Source: Nitrospiria bacterium (lineage in GTDB: Bacteria; Nitrospirota; CAKKRA01; 9FT-COMBO-42-15). From it: DNA of 6,510 bases. The DNA lies in the NCBI GenBank assembly GCA_919902475.1, contig CAKKRA010000111.1:1-6510 (forward strand). Direction: 5' to 3'. Both the position numbers and the translations under genes were made by a program. The stretch's first letter is position 1; every line of letters begins with the position of its first letter. This document shows positions 1 to 5,626 of the stretch, one piece after another. The notes beneath the pieces were generated by a model that saw nothing but the letters and a program-made list of their open reading frames with translations, ran no database searches and was not told the origin of the DNA.

Positions 1-643
1 TTTTTATTGTCTGTGTAAAACCCTTAATCCCAGCCTTAAACAAGGAGAATCTGCTTTTTATGTTTGACGGCAGAAAGATAAAGGCCGGCATTGAAAAGAT
101 GAAAAAAAATGCGGCTACCATCAGCCATGTTAATTCAAATTTTCCTGATTTTATTAAGGGAAGGGCAACAAGCAGGGCGAGGATAGAGCCTGCGTAGCCA
201 ATTCCAAATCCCCATGCAGAGACCCTTCCATGATATTCTTTTGGAGCTATCCTTGGAAGGAAGGAATTATAAAAGACAAGACCGCCTTCCATGCCGATGT
301 TGGCCAGAATTATCAGCATAAATCCTTCAAAGACCATTCCCTTTTCAAGTATAGAAAGGCCTGCTATGGCAGATACGCTGATTAAGGTATAGACAAAAAG
401 AAGCCTCTTTCTTATACCGCTGTAATCCGCAATACCGCCTAAGAAAGGAGAACTCAGCGCCACAATTGCCATGCTTATAGATATTGCCCTTCCCCACCAG
501 AGGTCGCCAATGCCGCGTTCATTTCCAACTATTGCATTGACATAATAAACAGGAAAGACGACAGATGCTATAACTGCGGAGTAGCTTGAATTTGCAAAAT
601 CAAAGAGAGCCCAGCTTATGATATGTTTTTTATTCAGCTTCAT
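1..643 (-). CDS. MFS transporter, Atg22/UMF1-like (N-terminal half, cut by window edge)
   Basis: This is an inner-membrane transporter of the major facilitator superfamily; its substrate cannot be told from sequence. Reading the minus strand from ATG at 643-641 gives 214 open codons with no stop before the left edge, about half of a usual MFS protein of around 400 residues. The start WALFDFANSSYSAVI (residues 11-25) is typical of the Atg22/UMF1 (MFS_11) branch. A motif-A-like loop, GGIADYSGIRKR (69-80), lies between predicted helices 2 and 3. Six hydrophobic segments are visible (about 14-36, 51-73, 80-99, 103-126, 141-165 and 170-192), the usual N-terminal six-helix bundle. An in-frame TGA two codons upstream fixes ATG 643 as the first possible ATG. 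No SD site precedes it. The gene lies 31 bp after the secreted-protein gene on the same strand, so co-transcription and perhaps translational coupling are likely. The family call is firm; the substrate is unknown. Confidence 0.85.
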   Translation of the reverse strand, partial: MKLNKKHIISWALFDFANSSYSAVIASVVFPVYYVNAIVGNERGIGDLWWGRAISISMAIVALSSPFLGGIADYSGIRKRLLFVYTLISVSAIAGLSILEKGMVFEGFMLIILANIGMEGGLVFYNSFLPRIAPKEYHGRVSAWGFGIGYAGSILALLVALPLIKSGKFELTWLMVAAFFFIFSMPAFIFLPSNIKSRFSLFKAGIKGFTQTIK

Positions 644-674
644 TATTCAGATAATTGCATGAGGAGGGTTTGGA

Positions 675-1259
675 CTATTTAATTTCCCATGTCAACTCAG
701 CGCTCCCAAGAAACCCTGTAAGGATAATGGTGAGTGATTTTGCATTTGCCGCATCAATATTCTTTGGAAAGCTGACCTCATATCCCATCATCCATTGCGA
801 TACCATTGGGAAATAAATAAAGTGAAGGGAAGGCTCAAGCTTGAATTTTTTTACCGACAACGGCTCAAGCCTGTTTGATTTGTTATCTTTTAAATAAATC
901 TTCCATGCAGGATTGGCCTTGTCAAAATTATTCCACTTTTCTTCTTCTGTATATGCAAAGAAATAGAAGCTGATCTCATTTTCATCCTGAGACTTTTCTT
1001 TTGTCAGCATCGCATCTTCTTCTGCCTTTGTCAGTTGATACGCCTTTGCATATTCGTGGACATAGCCTTCTCTAAATTCAATGTTCCTGTAAACAGCATT
1101 TACAACAAGCGTTGTTACAAATTTATTCTTATAGATCTTTTCAACCCTTGTCTGTTTTTCCACAATTTTTCCAAATGGGATGTCAGAAGCAAAGATGCTT
1201 GATGCTGATATAAGAAAAAAGATTATTATAATGATAATAGTTTGCAAAGCTCTGTTCAT
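675..1259 (-). CDS. Secreted/periplasmic protein of unknown family, 194 aa
   Basis: I do not recognise this protein. Residues 1-24 form a signal peptide: MNR, then a very hydrophobic Ile/Phe-rich core (about 8-18), then SASSIFA with a plausible signal peptidase I cut after Ala24. There is no lipobox cysteine and no second membrane segment, so a soluble exported protein is expected. The mature part is charged and mixed alpha/beta: a basic stretch after the signal, an acidic patch around residues 79-95 rich in Glu, Lys and Asp, and a C-terminal part with alternating hydrophobic residues ending in ELTWEIK, which looks like beta strands. The start is well supported by AAAGGAGG at 1266-1273 (minus strand), six bases before the ATG, and by a good promoter upstream. 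It is the first gene of a likely two-gene operon with the MFS transporter, so a role linked to that transporter is possible but unproven. Confidence 0.75.
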   Translation of the reverse strand: MNRALQTIIIIIIFFLISASSIFASDIPFGKIVEKQTRVEKIYKNKFVTTLVVNAVYRNIEFREGYVHEYAKAYQLTKAEEDAMLTKEKSQDENEISFYFFAYTEEEKWNNFDKANPAWKIYLKDNKSNRLEPLSVKKFKLEPSLHFIYFPMVSQWMMGYEVSFPKNIDAANAKSLTIILTGFLGSAELTWEIK

Positions 1260-1265
1260 CTTATG

Positions 1266-1273
1266 CCTCCTTT
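1266..1273 (-). promoter_or_regulatory. Ribosome binding site of the secreted-protein gene
   Basis: AAAGGAGG on the minus strand ends six bases before the ATG at 1259-1257. It is a near-perfect Shine-Dalgarno site, and it decides the start in favour of the form with a complete signal peptide. Confidence 0.8.
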
Positions 1274-1284
1274 ATTTAAAGGTA

Positions 1285-1313
1285 AGTATAAGCAATTGGT
1301 TTTATAAAGACAA
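1285..1313 (-). promoter_or_regulatory. Sigma70-like promoter for the secreted protein/MFS operon
   Basis: Read on the minus strand, TTGTCT (1313-1308) and TATACT (1290-1285) are separated by exactly 17 bp. These match the consensus boxes at 4/6 and 5/6 positions. Transcription would start near 1278 and give a leader of about 19 nt that contains the AAAGGAGG ribosome site. This is inferred from sequence only. Confidence 0.6.
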
Positions 1314-1327
1314 GAAGAAATTCTTTC

Positions 1328-1356
1328 TTTTCAATTTTATTTCTTTGGCATATAAT
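1328..1356 (+). promoter_or_regulatory. Sigma70-like promoter for alpha-glucan phosphorylase
   Basis: A perfect TATAAT at 1351-1356 lies 17 bp after TTTTCA (1328-1333), a 4/6 match to the -35 consensus. The predicted transcript starts near 1363 and has a leader of about 47 nt before the TTG start at 1410. The -35 box stands only 14 bp from the -35 box of the divergent minus-strand promoter, so the two could share a regulator or compete for polymerase. Confidence 0.6.
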
Positions 1357-1383
1357 ATCCATACAGAGGAAAATACACCTATT

Positions 1384-1413
1384 ATGTTTTTTAAATCAGG
1401 AGGATTGTCTTGA
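1384..1413 (+). CDS. Possible nine-codon leader ORF upstream of the phosphorylase
   Basis: ATG at 1384-1386 opens a short frame encoding MFFKSGGLS and stops at TGA 1411-1413. That stop overlaps the TTG start of the phosphorylase (1410-1412) as TTGA, the arrangement used for termination-reinitiation coupling. The SD site of the phosphorylase (GGAGG, 1399-1403) lies inside this frame. The only SD-like sequence for the leader itself is GAGG at 1366-1369, 14 bases from its ATG, which is rather far. It may be chance; treat it as a candidate only. Confidence 0.25.
   Translation: MFFKSGGLS
1399..1403 (+). promoter_or_regulatory. Ribosome binding site that sets the TTG start of the phosphorylase
   Basis: GGAGG ends six bases before TTG 1410-1412. 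No in-frame ATG lies near this site. The DUF3417-like N-terminus needs the residues directly after this TTG, so the unusual start codon is well supported. Confidence 0.75.
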
Positions 1414-3899
1414 TTGAGATTTTTTTGTCAGACTTAAATAAGCTTGCCAATAACCTGTGGTGGTGCTGGAACAGGGATGCAAAGAGGCTTTTTGTGTCTA
1501 TCCATTCTGCATTATGGAATGAATGCGGAAATAATCCTGTATTATTTTTAAAGAGGATAAAGGTTGAAGAGCTTAAAGACGCCTTTTCAAGGGAAGATGT
1601 TGCAAGCCTGTATAAAAAGGTAATAGCAGATTTTGATTTATATATGAAGGCAGAGGGGACATGGTTTTCTGAGCAATACAAAGGCAGCAAAGGTTTCTCT
1701 GTTGCCTATTTTTCTCCGGAATTCGGCATTGACACCACTCTTCCGATCTATGCAGGCGGCCTCGGCATATTAGCAGGCGACCATCTGAAATCTGCAAGCG
1801 ATTTAGGCATTCCATTAATTGGCGTCGGACTTCTTTACAGGCAGGGCTATTTTATCCAGCTTGTTGATGAGAAGGGTATACAGCATGCAACCTATGAAAA
1901 ACATTTTATTGAGGATATGCCTGTTACGCCTGTAAAAGATAATAAGGGCGAAGACCTCATTATCAGCATTGAACTTCTGGAGAGGAGGCTCTTTGCAAAG
2001 GTATGGAAGGTAGAGATAGGCCGCATTTCATTGTATCTTCTTGATGCAGATATTAATGAGAACAGGTCAGAGGACAGGCAGCTTACATACAAGCTCTACG
2101 GCGGCGGGGAAGAGCTGCGCATGTCTCAGGAGATACTTCTCGGCATTGGCGGCGCCAAGGCAGTTTTTGAAATGGGGCTTAAGCCGACTGTCTGGCACAT
2201 GAATGAGGGACACTCTGCCTTTCTTATCCTTGAGCGTATTGCGAGATTAATGCAAAACGCAAACCTGAGTTTTTATGAGGCGCTTGAGGTGGTGAAGGCT
2301 AAGACTGTTTTTACAACACATACGCCTGTGCCTGCCGGCAATGACGCCTTTTCCCTTTTTCTGATGGATAAATATTTCAGAGCATATCTTAAAAAGAGCG
2401 GCATAAGCCACCACGAGTTTATGAACCTTGGCCTTCGGGTTATGAAAGAGGGCTCTGATTTCTTCAGCCTTACAGTATTGGCTATAAATGCCTCTTCATA
2501 CCGCAACGGTGTAAGCATGCTGCATGCTGCCACATCAAGAAGGATGTGGAATGACTTATGGTGTGATGTCCCTTTTAATTATATCCCGATTTACCACATC
2601 ACAAACGGGATTCATACGAAGACATGGCTTGCATCAGAGATGGAGGACCTCTTTGACAGATATCTTGAAAGCGACTGGAAGGAAAGGATAGATGACCACA
2701 GAAAGTGGAAAAAGATTCATGATATACCTGATAAGGAATTGTGGGATGCGCATAATATTCTTAAAAAGAAGATGATTGAAAAGGTTAAAAACAGCGCAAT
2801 TACTCCATATAATCTAAGGCCTGATGCGCTTACAATATGCTTTGCAAGGAGATTTGCCACATATAAGAGGGCATATCTTATATTCAGGGATATTGACAGA
2901 TTAAATGCTATTATCAATAACAGCAGATTTCCTGTCCAGATTATATTTAGTGGCAAGGCTCATCCAGATGACAGGCCTGGGCAGAGGCTGATTGAAGATG
3001 TTTATAAAATATCACAGCGCCAGGAGTTTGCAGGCAAGGTAGTTTTTCTTAATGGCTATGATATGATTATAGCAAAATATCTGATTTCAGGCTCTGATGT
3101 ATGGCTTAATACGCCGAGAAAACCCCTTGAGGCAAGCGGCACAAGCGGGCAGAAGGCTGCTGTAAACGGGGTTATAAATCTTAGCGTATTGGACGGTTGG
3201 TGGCCAGAGGGCTACAGCAGCGATAATGGATGGGCAATTGGGGATGAAGGAGGAAATTTATCTGAAGGCGAGCAGGATAAAAGGGATGCAGATGAGCTTT
3301 ATAGGATATTAGAAGAGAAGATAATCCCCATGTATTATGAAAGGGATGAAAATGATATACCCCACCGCTGGATAAAGATAATGAAAAGCTCTATTGAAAA
3401 CATAACTCCGACATTCAGCTCGCACAGGATGGTAAAGGATTATACTGAAAATTTCTATATCCCTGCCTCTGAAAAAGGCGCCCAACTCGGCTTAAAGAAT
3501 TATGCAAAGGCAAAGGAGCTTGCAGAGTGGAAGCTCTGGATGAAAGAGAACTGGAAATATATAAAGATAGTCAATATCAACAAGCGCATTGAAGATATAG
3601 AAGGTGAGCCCTTTGCAGAGCTGATATTAACTGTGGATTTAGGGCCTATCTCGCCGTCTGATGTCTCTGTTGAGGTGTGCAATGGTAGACTGGAAGATGA
3701 CAAAAGCTGTTACTGCAACAGATTGATTCAGATGTCAGCACAAGGCGAGATATGGGAAGGCTTCTATACATACACAACAAAGGTCAAGATAGAAGAGGGT
3801 TGGAAGGGCTTTAGCTTTATGGTGGCTCCAGCCCATTCTTACATAGGAAATAAATATGAGATGGGCCTGATAAGAAGCAGGTATATTGAGAATATATAG
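1410..3899 (+). CDS. glgP: Alpha-glucan (glycogen/maltodextrin) phosphorylase, DUF3417-type, GT35
   Basis: This cytoplasmic enzyme releases glucose-1-phosphate from the non-reducing ends of alpha-1,4-glucans using inorganic phosphate and pyridoxal phosphate (EC 2.4.1.1). The 829 residues are close to the usual length of the DUF3417-bearing branch found in many anaerobes and thermophiles. Residues 1 to about 90 are the DUF3417-like region (LANNLWWCWNRDAKRLF). The phosphorylase core follows: PEFGIDTTLPIYAGGLGILA (103-122), WHMNEGHSAF (262-271), FTTHTPVPAGND (301-312), TNGIHTKTW (398-406), ARRFATYKRA (479-488) and FSGKAHPDD (513-521). The PLP-binding stretch EASGTSGQKAAVNG (574-587) puts the Schiff-base lysine at K582. 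A beta-rich tail follows from about 730. The start is TTG, set by GGAGG six bases upstream. Its own promoter drives it, and ksgA follows after 28 bp. The gene is intact with all core motifs present. Glycogen versus maltodextrin preference cannot be decided from sequence. Confidence 0.95.
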   Translation: MIEIFLSDLNKLANNLWWCWNRDAKRLFVSIHSALWNECGNNPVLFLKRIKVEELKDAFSREDVASLYKKVIADFDLYMKAEGTWFSEQYKGSKGFSVAYFSPEFGIDTTLPIYAGGLGILAGDHLKSASDLGIPLIGVGLLYRQGYFIQLVDEKGIQHATYEKHFIEDMPVTPVKDNKGEDLIISIELLERRLFAKVWKVEIGRISLYLLDADINENRSEDRQLTYKLYGGGEELRMSQEILLGIGGAKAVFEMGLKPTVWHMNEGHSAFLILERIARLMQNANLSFYEALEVVKAKTVFTTHTPVPAGNDAFSLFLMDKYFRAYLKKSGISHHEFMNLGLRVMKEGSDFFSLTVLAINASSYRNGVSMLHAATSRRMWNDLWCDVPFNYIPIYHITNGIHTKTWLASEMEDLFDRYLESDWKERIDDHRKWKKIHDIPDKELWDAHNILKKKMIEKVKNSAITPYNLRPDALTICFARRFATYKRAYLIFRDIDRLNAIINNSRFPVQIIFSGKAHPDDRPGQRLIEDVYKISQRQEFAGKVVFLNGYDMIIAKYLISGSDVWLNTPRKPLEASGTSGQKAAVNGVINLSVLDGWWPEGYSSDNGWAIGDEGGNLSEGEQDKRDADELYRILEEKIIPMYYERDENDIPHRWIKIMKSSIENITPTFSSHRMVKDYTENFYIPASEKGAQLGLKNYAKAKELAEWKLWMKENWKYIKIVNINKRIEDIEGEPFAELILTVDLGPISPSDVSVEVCNGRLEDDKSCYCNRLIQMSAQGEIWEGFYTYTTKVKIEEGWKGFSFMVAPAHSYIGNKYEMGLIRSRYIENI

Positions 3900-3915
3900 T
3901 TACTATATTTACCAT
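3886..3915 (+). promoter_or_regulatory. Weak candidate promoter for ksgA
   Basis: TTGAGA (3886-3891, 5/6) and TACCAT (3910-3915, 4/6) are spaced by 18 bp across the end of the phosphorylase gene. If used, transcription would begin only a few bases before the ksgA ATG, giving an almost leaderless message, which would agree with the absence of an SD site there. Read-through from the phosphorylase promoter is an equally good explanation for ksgA expression. Confidence 0.2.
3894..3908 (+). repeat. Perfect 7-1-7 palindrome over the phosphorylase stop codon
   Basis: ATATAGT-T-ACTATAT is a perfect inverted repeat with a one-base centre. It includes the TAG stop of the phosphorylase gene. With a one-base loop and few G-C pairs it is a poor RNA hairpin and not a terminator. 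It could be a protein-binding site or chance in AT-rich DNA. Confidence 0.35.
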
Positions 3916-3927
3916 ATCTAATATATT

Positions 3928-4737
3928 ATGATGTATGTCCGTCCCAAAAAATCACTCGGTCAGCATTTTCTTACAGACATAAATATTGCAAGGGATATTG
4001 TTGATGCAGCAAATATATCAAAAGACGATATAGTTGTTGAAATAGGCCCTGGAAACGGCATACTCACAAGGCTTCTTGCAGGGAGGGCAAAGAAGGTAAT
4101 TGCAATAGAGATAGACGAAAGATTGATAGATAAATTAAGAGATGAGTTTGGCAGTTTTAACAATATTGAAATAATAGCAAAGGACGCGCTGCAATTTCCT
4201 TTCAATGAAATAGAAGGCAGGTTCAAGGTTGCTGCTAATCTTCCTTATTATATAACAACGCCGATAATCTTTCATCTTCTTGAATCACGGGATAGGATTA
4301 TCTCAATGACGCTGATGATGCAGCGAGAGGTTGCAGAGAGGATCGTTGCTGCTCCCGGTGGAAAGGACTATGGCGTTCTTTCCATTGCAGTCCAGTTTTA
4401 TGCAGAGCCGGCATTAAATTTTATTGTCCCTTCTTCTGCCTTTTTTCCCAAGCCAAAGGTAGAATCAGCAGTGGTATCCTTCCGTATCCTTGACAAGAGA
4501 AGGGTTGAGGTATTGGATGAGGGATTTTTTTTTAAGGTAGTAAGGGCAGCATTCAGCCAGAGGAGAAAGACATTAAGAAACGCCTTAAGGTCAGCCAATC
4601 TTCCAATGATAACTGATGATGCCCTTGATTCTGCTTTTACTAAAACAGGGATAGACCCAAAAAGAAGGGGAGAGACATTGAGTATTGCAGAATTTGCAAA
4701 GTTGGCAGATACACTATTTTGTCATACATCTTCTTGA
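3928..4737 (+). CDS. ksgA: 16S rRNA (adenine(1518)-N6/adenine(1519)-N6)-dimethyltransferase
   Basis: KsgA/RsmA uses SAM to dimethylate two adjacent adenosines in the 3' terminal helix 45 of 16S rRNA, a late quality-control step in small-subunit assembly. The 269 residues are the normal family length. Diagnostic motifs are KKSLGQHFL (7-15), the SAM-binding VVEIGPGNGILTRLL (36-50), the acidic EID at 61-63, KDALQF (85-90), the catalytic NLPYYITTP (104-112), MMQREVAERI (130-139), PKPKVESAV (174-182) and FSQRRKTLRNAL (209-220). The start is ATG 3928 or the adjoining ATG 3931. The 28 bp between the two genes contain no G at all, so there is no Shine-Dalgarno site. The gene probably shares the phosphorylase transcript. 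Its stop codon lies inside the -35 box of the next promoter. Arginine codons are mostly AGG/AGA (17 of 21 by hand count), as in the phosphorylase. Confidence 0.97.
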   Translation: MMYVRPKKSLGQHFLTDINIARDIVDAANISKDDIVVEIGPGNGILTRLLAGRAKKVIAIEIDERLIDKLRDEFGSFNNIEIIAKDALQFPFNEIEGRFKVAANLPYYITTPIIFHLLESRDRIISMTLMMQREVAERIVAAPGGKDYGVLSIAVQFYAEPALNFIVPSSAFFPKPKVESAVVSFRILDKRRVEVLDEGFFFKVVRAAFSQRRKTLRNALRSANLPMITDDALDSAFTKTGIDPKRRGETLSIAEFAKLADTLFCHTSS

Positions 4738-4762
4738 CTGTATATAAGGAGTATGGTTTAAT
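4734..4762 (+). promoter_or_regulatory. Strong-looking promoter for the MNT/HEPN pair
   Basis: TTGACT (4734-4739, 5/6) and TTTAAT (4757-4762, 5/6) are spaced by exactly 17 bp. A TGG directly before the -10 box gives an extended -10 element. The -35 box contains the TGA stop of ksgA. Transcription would start near 4769, leaving a leader of about 37 nt with the ribosome site AAAGGA at 4791-4796. Confidence 0.65.
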
Positions 4763-4783
4763 TAAAACAAAACTGAATTAATT
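4758..4783 (+). repeat. TTAATT repeats over the -10 box and start site of the MNT/HEPN promoter
   Basis: TTAATT occurs at 4758-4763 and again at 4778-4783, 20 bp (about two helical turns) apart. The first lies inside the palindrome TTAATTAA and the second inside AATTAATT. Placed over the -10 box and the predicted start site, they could be an operator for autoregulation. The low complexity of this AT-rich leader makes chance plausible. Confidence 0.25.
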
Positions 4784-4805
4784 GGAGAAGAAAGGATTTA
4801 TATAA

Positions 4806-5156
4806 ATGAAGAAGCAACTGGATAGTGTTAAAACCATTGCTATATTGGATAAGGAACTACTAAAGCAATGTCGTGATGCTATAAAGGCTATTGATGCCGC
4901 TGCAGAGGTTATTCTTTACGGTTCAAGGGCAAGGGGCGATGCACTTCCTGAATCAGATTATGACTTGCTAATTCTGACTGATGGTGAAGCTACTTTAAAC
5001 AGAGAGGACATTTTCCGTCGCGCTCTATTTCCTATTGAACTTGAAACAGGGTCTGTTCTGACAGTATTTTTAATCAGCAAAGCTGATTGGGATTCTTCGT
5101 TATATGAGGAAGTGCCATTATACAAGAACATCAGGAAAGACGGCATTCGTTTATGA
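4806..5156 (+). CDS. Minimal nucleotidyltransferase (MNT), probable antitoxin partner of the HEPN protein
   Basis: This is a 116-residue member of the DNA polymerase beta-like nucleotidyltransferase fold. The signature GS-x10-DxD is exact: G39-S40, ten residues, then D51-Y-D53, in the context VILYGSRARGD...ESDYDLLIL. Such MNT proteins are usually encoded next to HEPN proteins; in characterised HepT/MntA pairs the MNT protein is the antitoxin and can adenylylate the HEPN toxin. The C-terminal PLYKNIRKDGIRL resembles what I recall of MNT proteins paired with UPF0332-like HEPN partners. I see no clear third acidic residue on the later strand (SVLTVFLIS, 83-91). The start is supported by AAAGGA nine bases upstream. 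Its stop overlaps the ATG of the HEPN gene (ATGA), implying translational coupling. The family is confident; antitoxin activity is inferred from the pairing. Confidence 0.85.
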   Translation: MKKQLDSVKTIAILDKELLKQCRDAIKAIDAAAEVILYGSRARGDALPESDYDLLILTDGEATLNREDIFRRALFPIELETGSVLTVFLISKADWDSSLYEEVPLYKNIRKDGIRL

Positions 5157-5557
5157 AAGAAGAGGTTCAGGTATTAATAAAATATCGCCTTGAACGGTCT
5201 CATGAGGCATTGGAAGAAGCGAGGATGCTTCTTGAGCAGAAGCATACAAACACATATATCAATAGGCTTTACTACGCATGTTTTTATGCAGTATCTGCAT
5301 TAATGCTTATGAAAGGGTTGTCATCTGCCAAACATAGCGGCATTCGGTCGTTGTTTCATCAAAAATTTGTCAAGTGCGGCTTGGTGGCCATTGAACTTGG
5401 ACAGCTATACGATAGGTTATATGACAACAGGCAGAAGGCAGACTATGCTGACCTTGTGCGCTTTGATATAGAAGAAGTTCGTGATTGGTATGGGGAGACT
5501 GAGGGATTTCTTAGTGCAATAGAGAAAATAATTAAAGAGGAAATAACCCCTGCCTGA
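5153..5557 (+). CDS. HEPN domain protein (UPF0332-like), probable toxin or RNA-binding partner of MNT
   Basis: This is a 134-residue all-helical HEPN protein (PF05168-like). Recognisable blocks are RSHEALEEARMLLEQ (15-29), NRLYYACFYAVSALML (37-52), KHSGIRSLFHQKFVK (60-74) and the closing block LYDNRQKADYADLVRF (89-104). Catalytic HEPN toxins usually carry R-x4-6-H before the last helix. Here the equivalent place reads R93-QKA-D97-Y98, with Asp-Tyr instead of His. A formal R-x4-H exists at R12-H17, but it sits in the first helix. Whether this is an active RNase is therefore unclear. It is translated from ATG 5153, which overlaps the MNT stop by 4 bp, with no good SD of its own. Arginine codons are mixed (5 CGN, 4 AGR), unlike ksgA. 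Alternatives are a non-catalytic regulatory HEPN protein or substrate-binding partner of the nucleotidyltransferase. Confidence 0.8.
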   Translation: MKEEVQVLIKYRLERSHEALEEARMLLEQKHTNTYINRLYYACFYAVSALMLMKGLSSAKHSGIRSLFHQKFVKCGLVAIELGQLYDRLYDNRQKADYADLVRFDIEEVRDWYGETEGFLSAIEKIIKEEITPA

Positions 5558-5615
5558 TAGAATACAATAAATAGAATGTTATTATTCCTTCAAAAATCTT
5601 ATCTAAATTCTTAAT

Positions 5616-5620
5616 AGGAG
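5616..5620 (+). promoter_or_regulatory. Ribosome binding site of the methyltransferase gene
   Basis: AGGAG ends six bases before ATG 5627-5629, a normal spacing that fixes this start. The 69-bp gap after the HEPN gene holds only weak promoter-like boxes (TAGAAT at 5558-5563 and 5572-5577 without good -35 partners) and no terminator, so read-through from the MNT/HEPN promoter is possible. Confidence 0.7.
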
Positions 5621-5626
5621 AAAACA

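Noticed and set aside
1180..1413. Plus-strand open frame of 77 codons between the divergent genes
   Set aside because: Its first part is antisense to the signal-peptide coding region and runs through both promoters. There is no SD at its start and the composition is not protein-like. Only its last nine codons are kept, as a low-confidence leader ORF.
1391..1815. Minus-strand open frames inside the first part of the phosphorylase gene
   Set aside because: They are antisense shadows of a gene with unmistakable conserved motifs, and their translations resemble no family.
3500..4598. Minus-strand open frames opposite the phosphorylase C-terminus and ksgA
   Set aside because: Serine/leucine-rich antisense translations without motifs, lying against well-identified genes.
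4758..4781. TTAATT...AATTAA as a rho-independent terminator after ksgA
   Set aside because: The arms are six A-T pairs with a 12-base loop and no U tract follows, so it would not be a stable terminator; it overlaps the promoter of the next gene.
5558..5626. Separate promoter or terminator between the HEPN and methyltransferase genes
   Set aside because: TAGAAT boxes occur twice but have no -35 partner at proper spacing better than 3 of 6, and no G-C-rich hairpin is visible.
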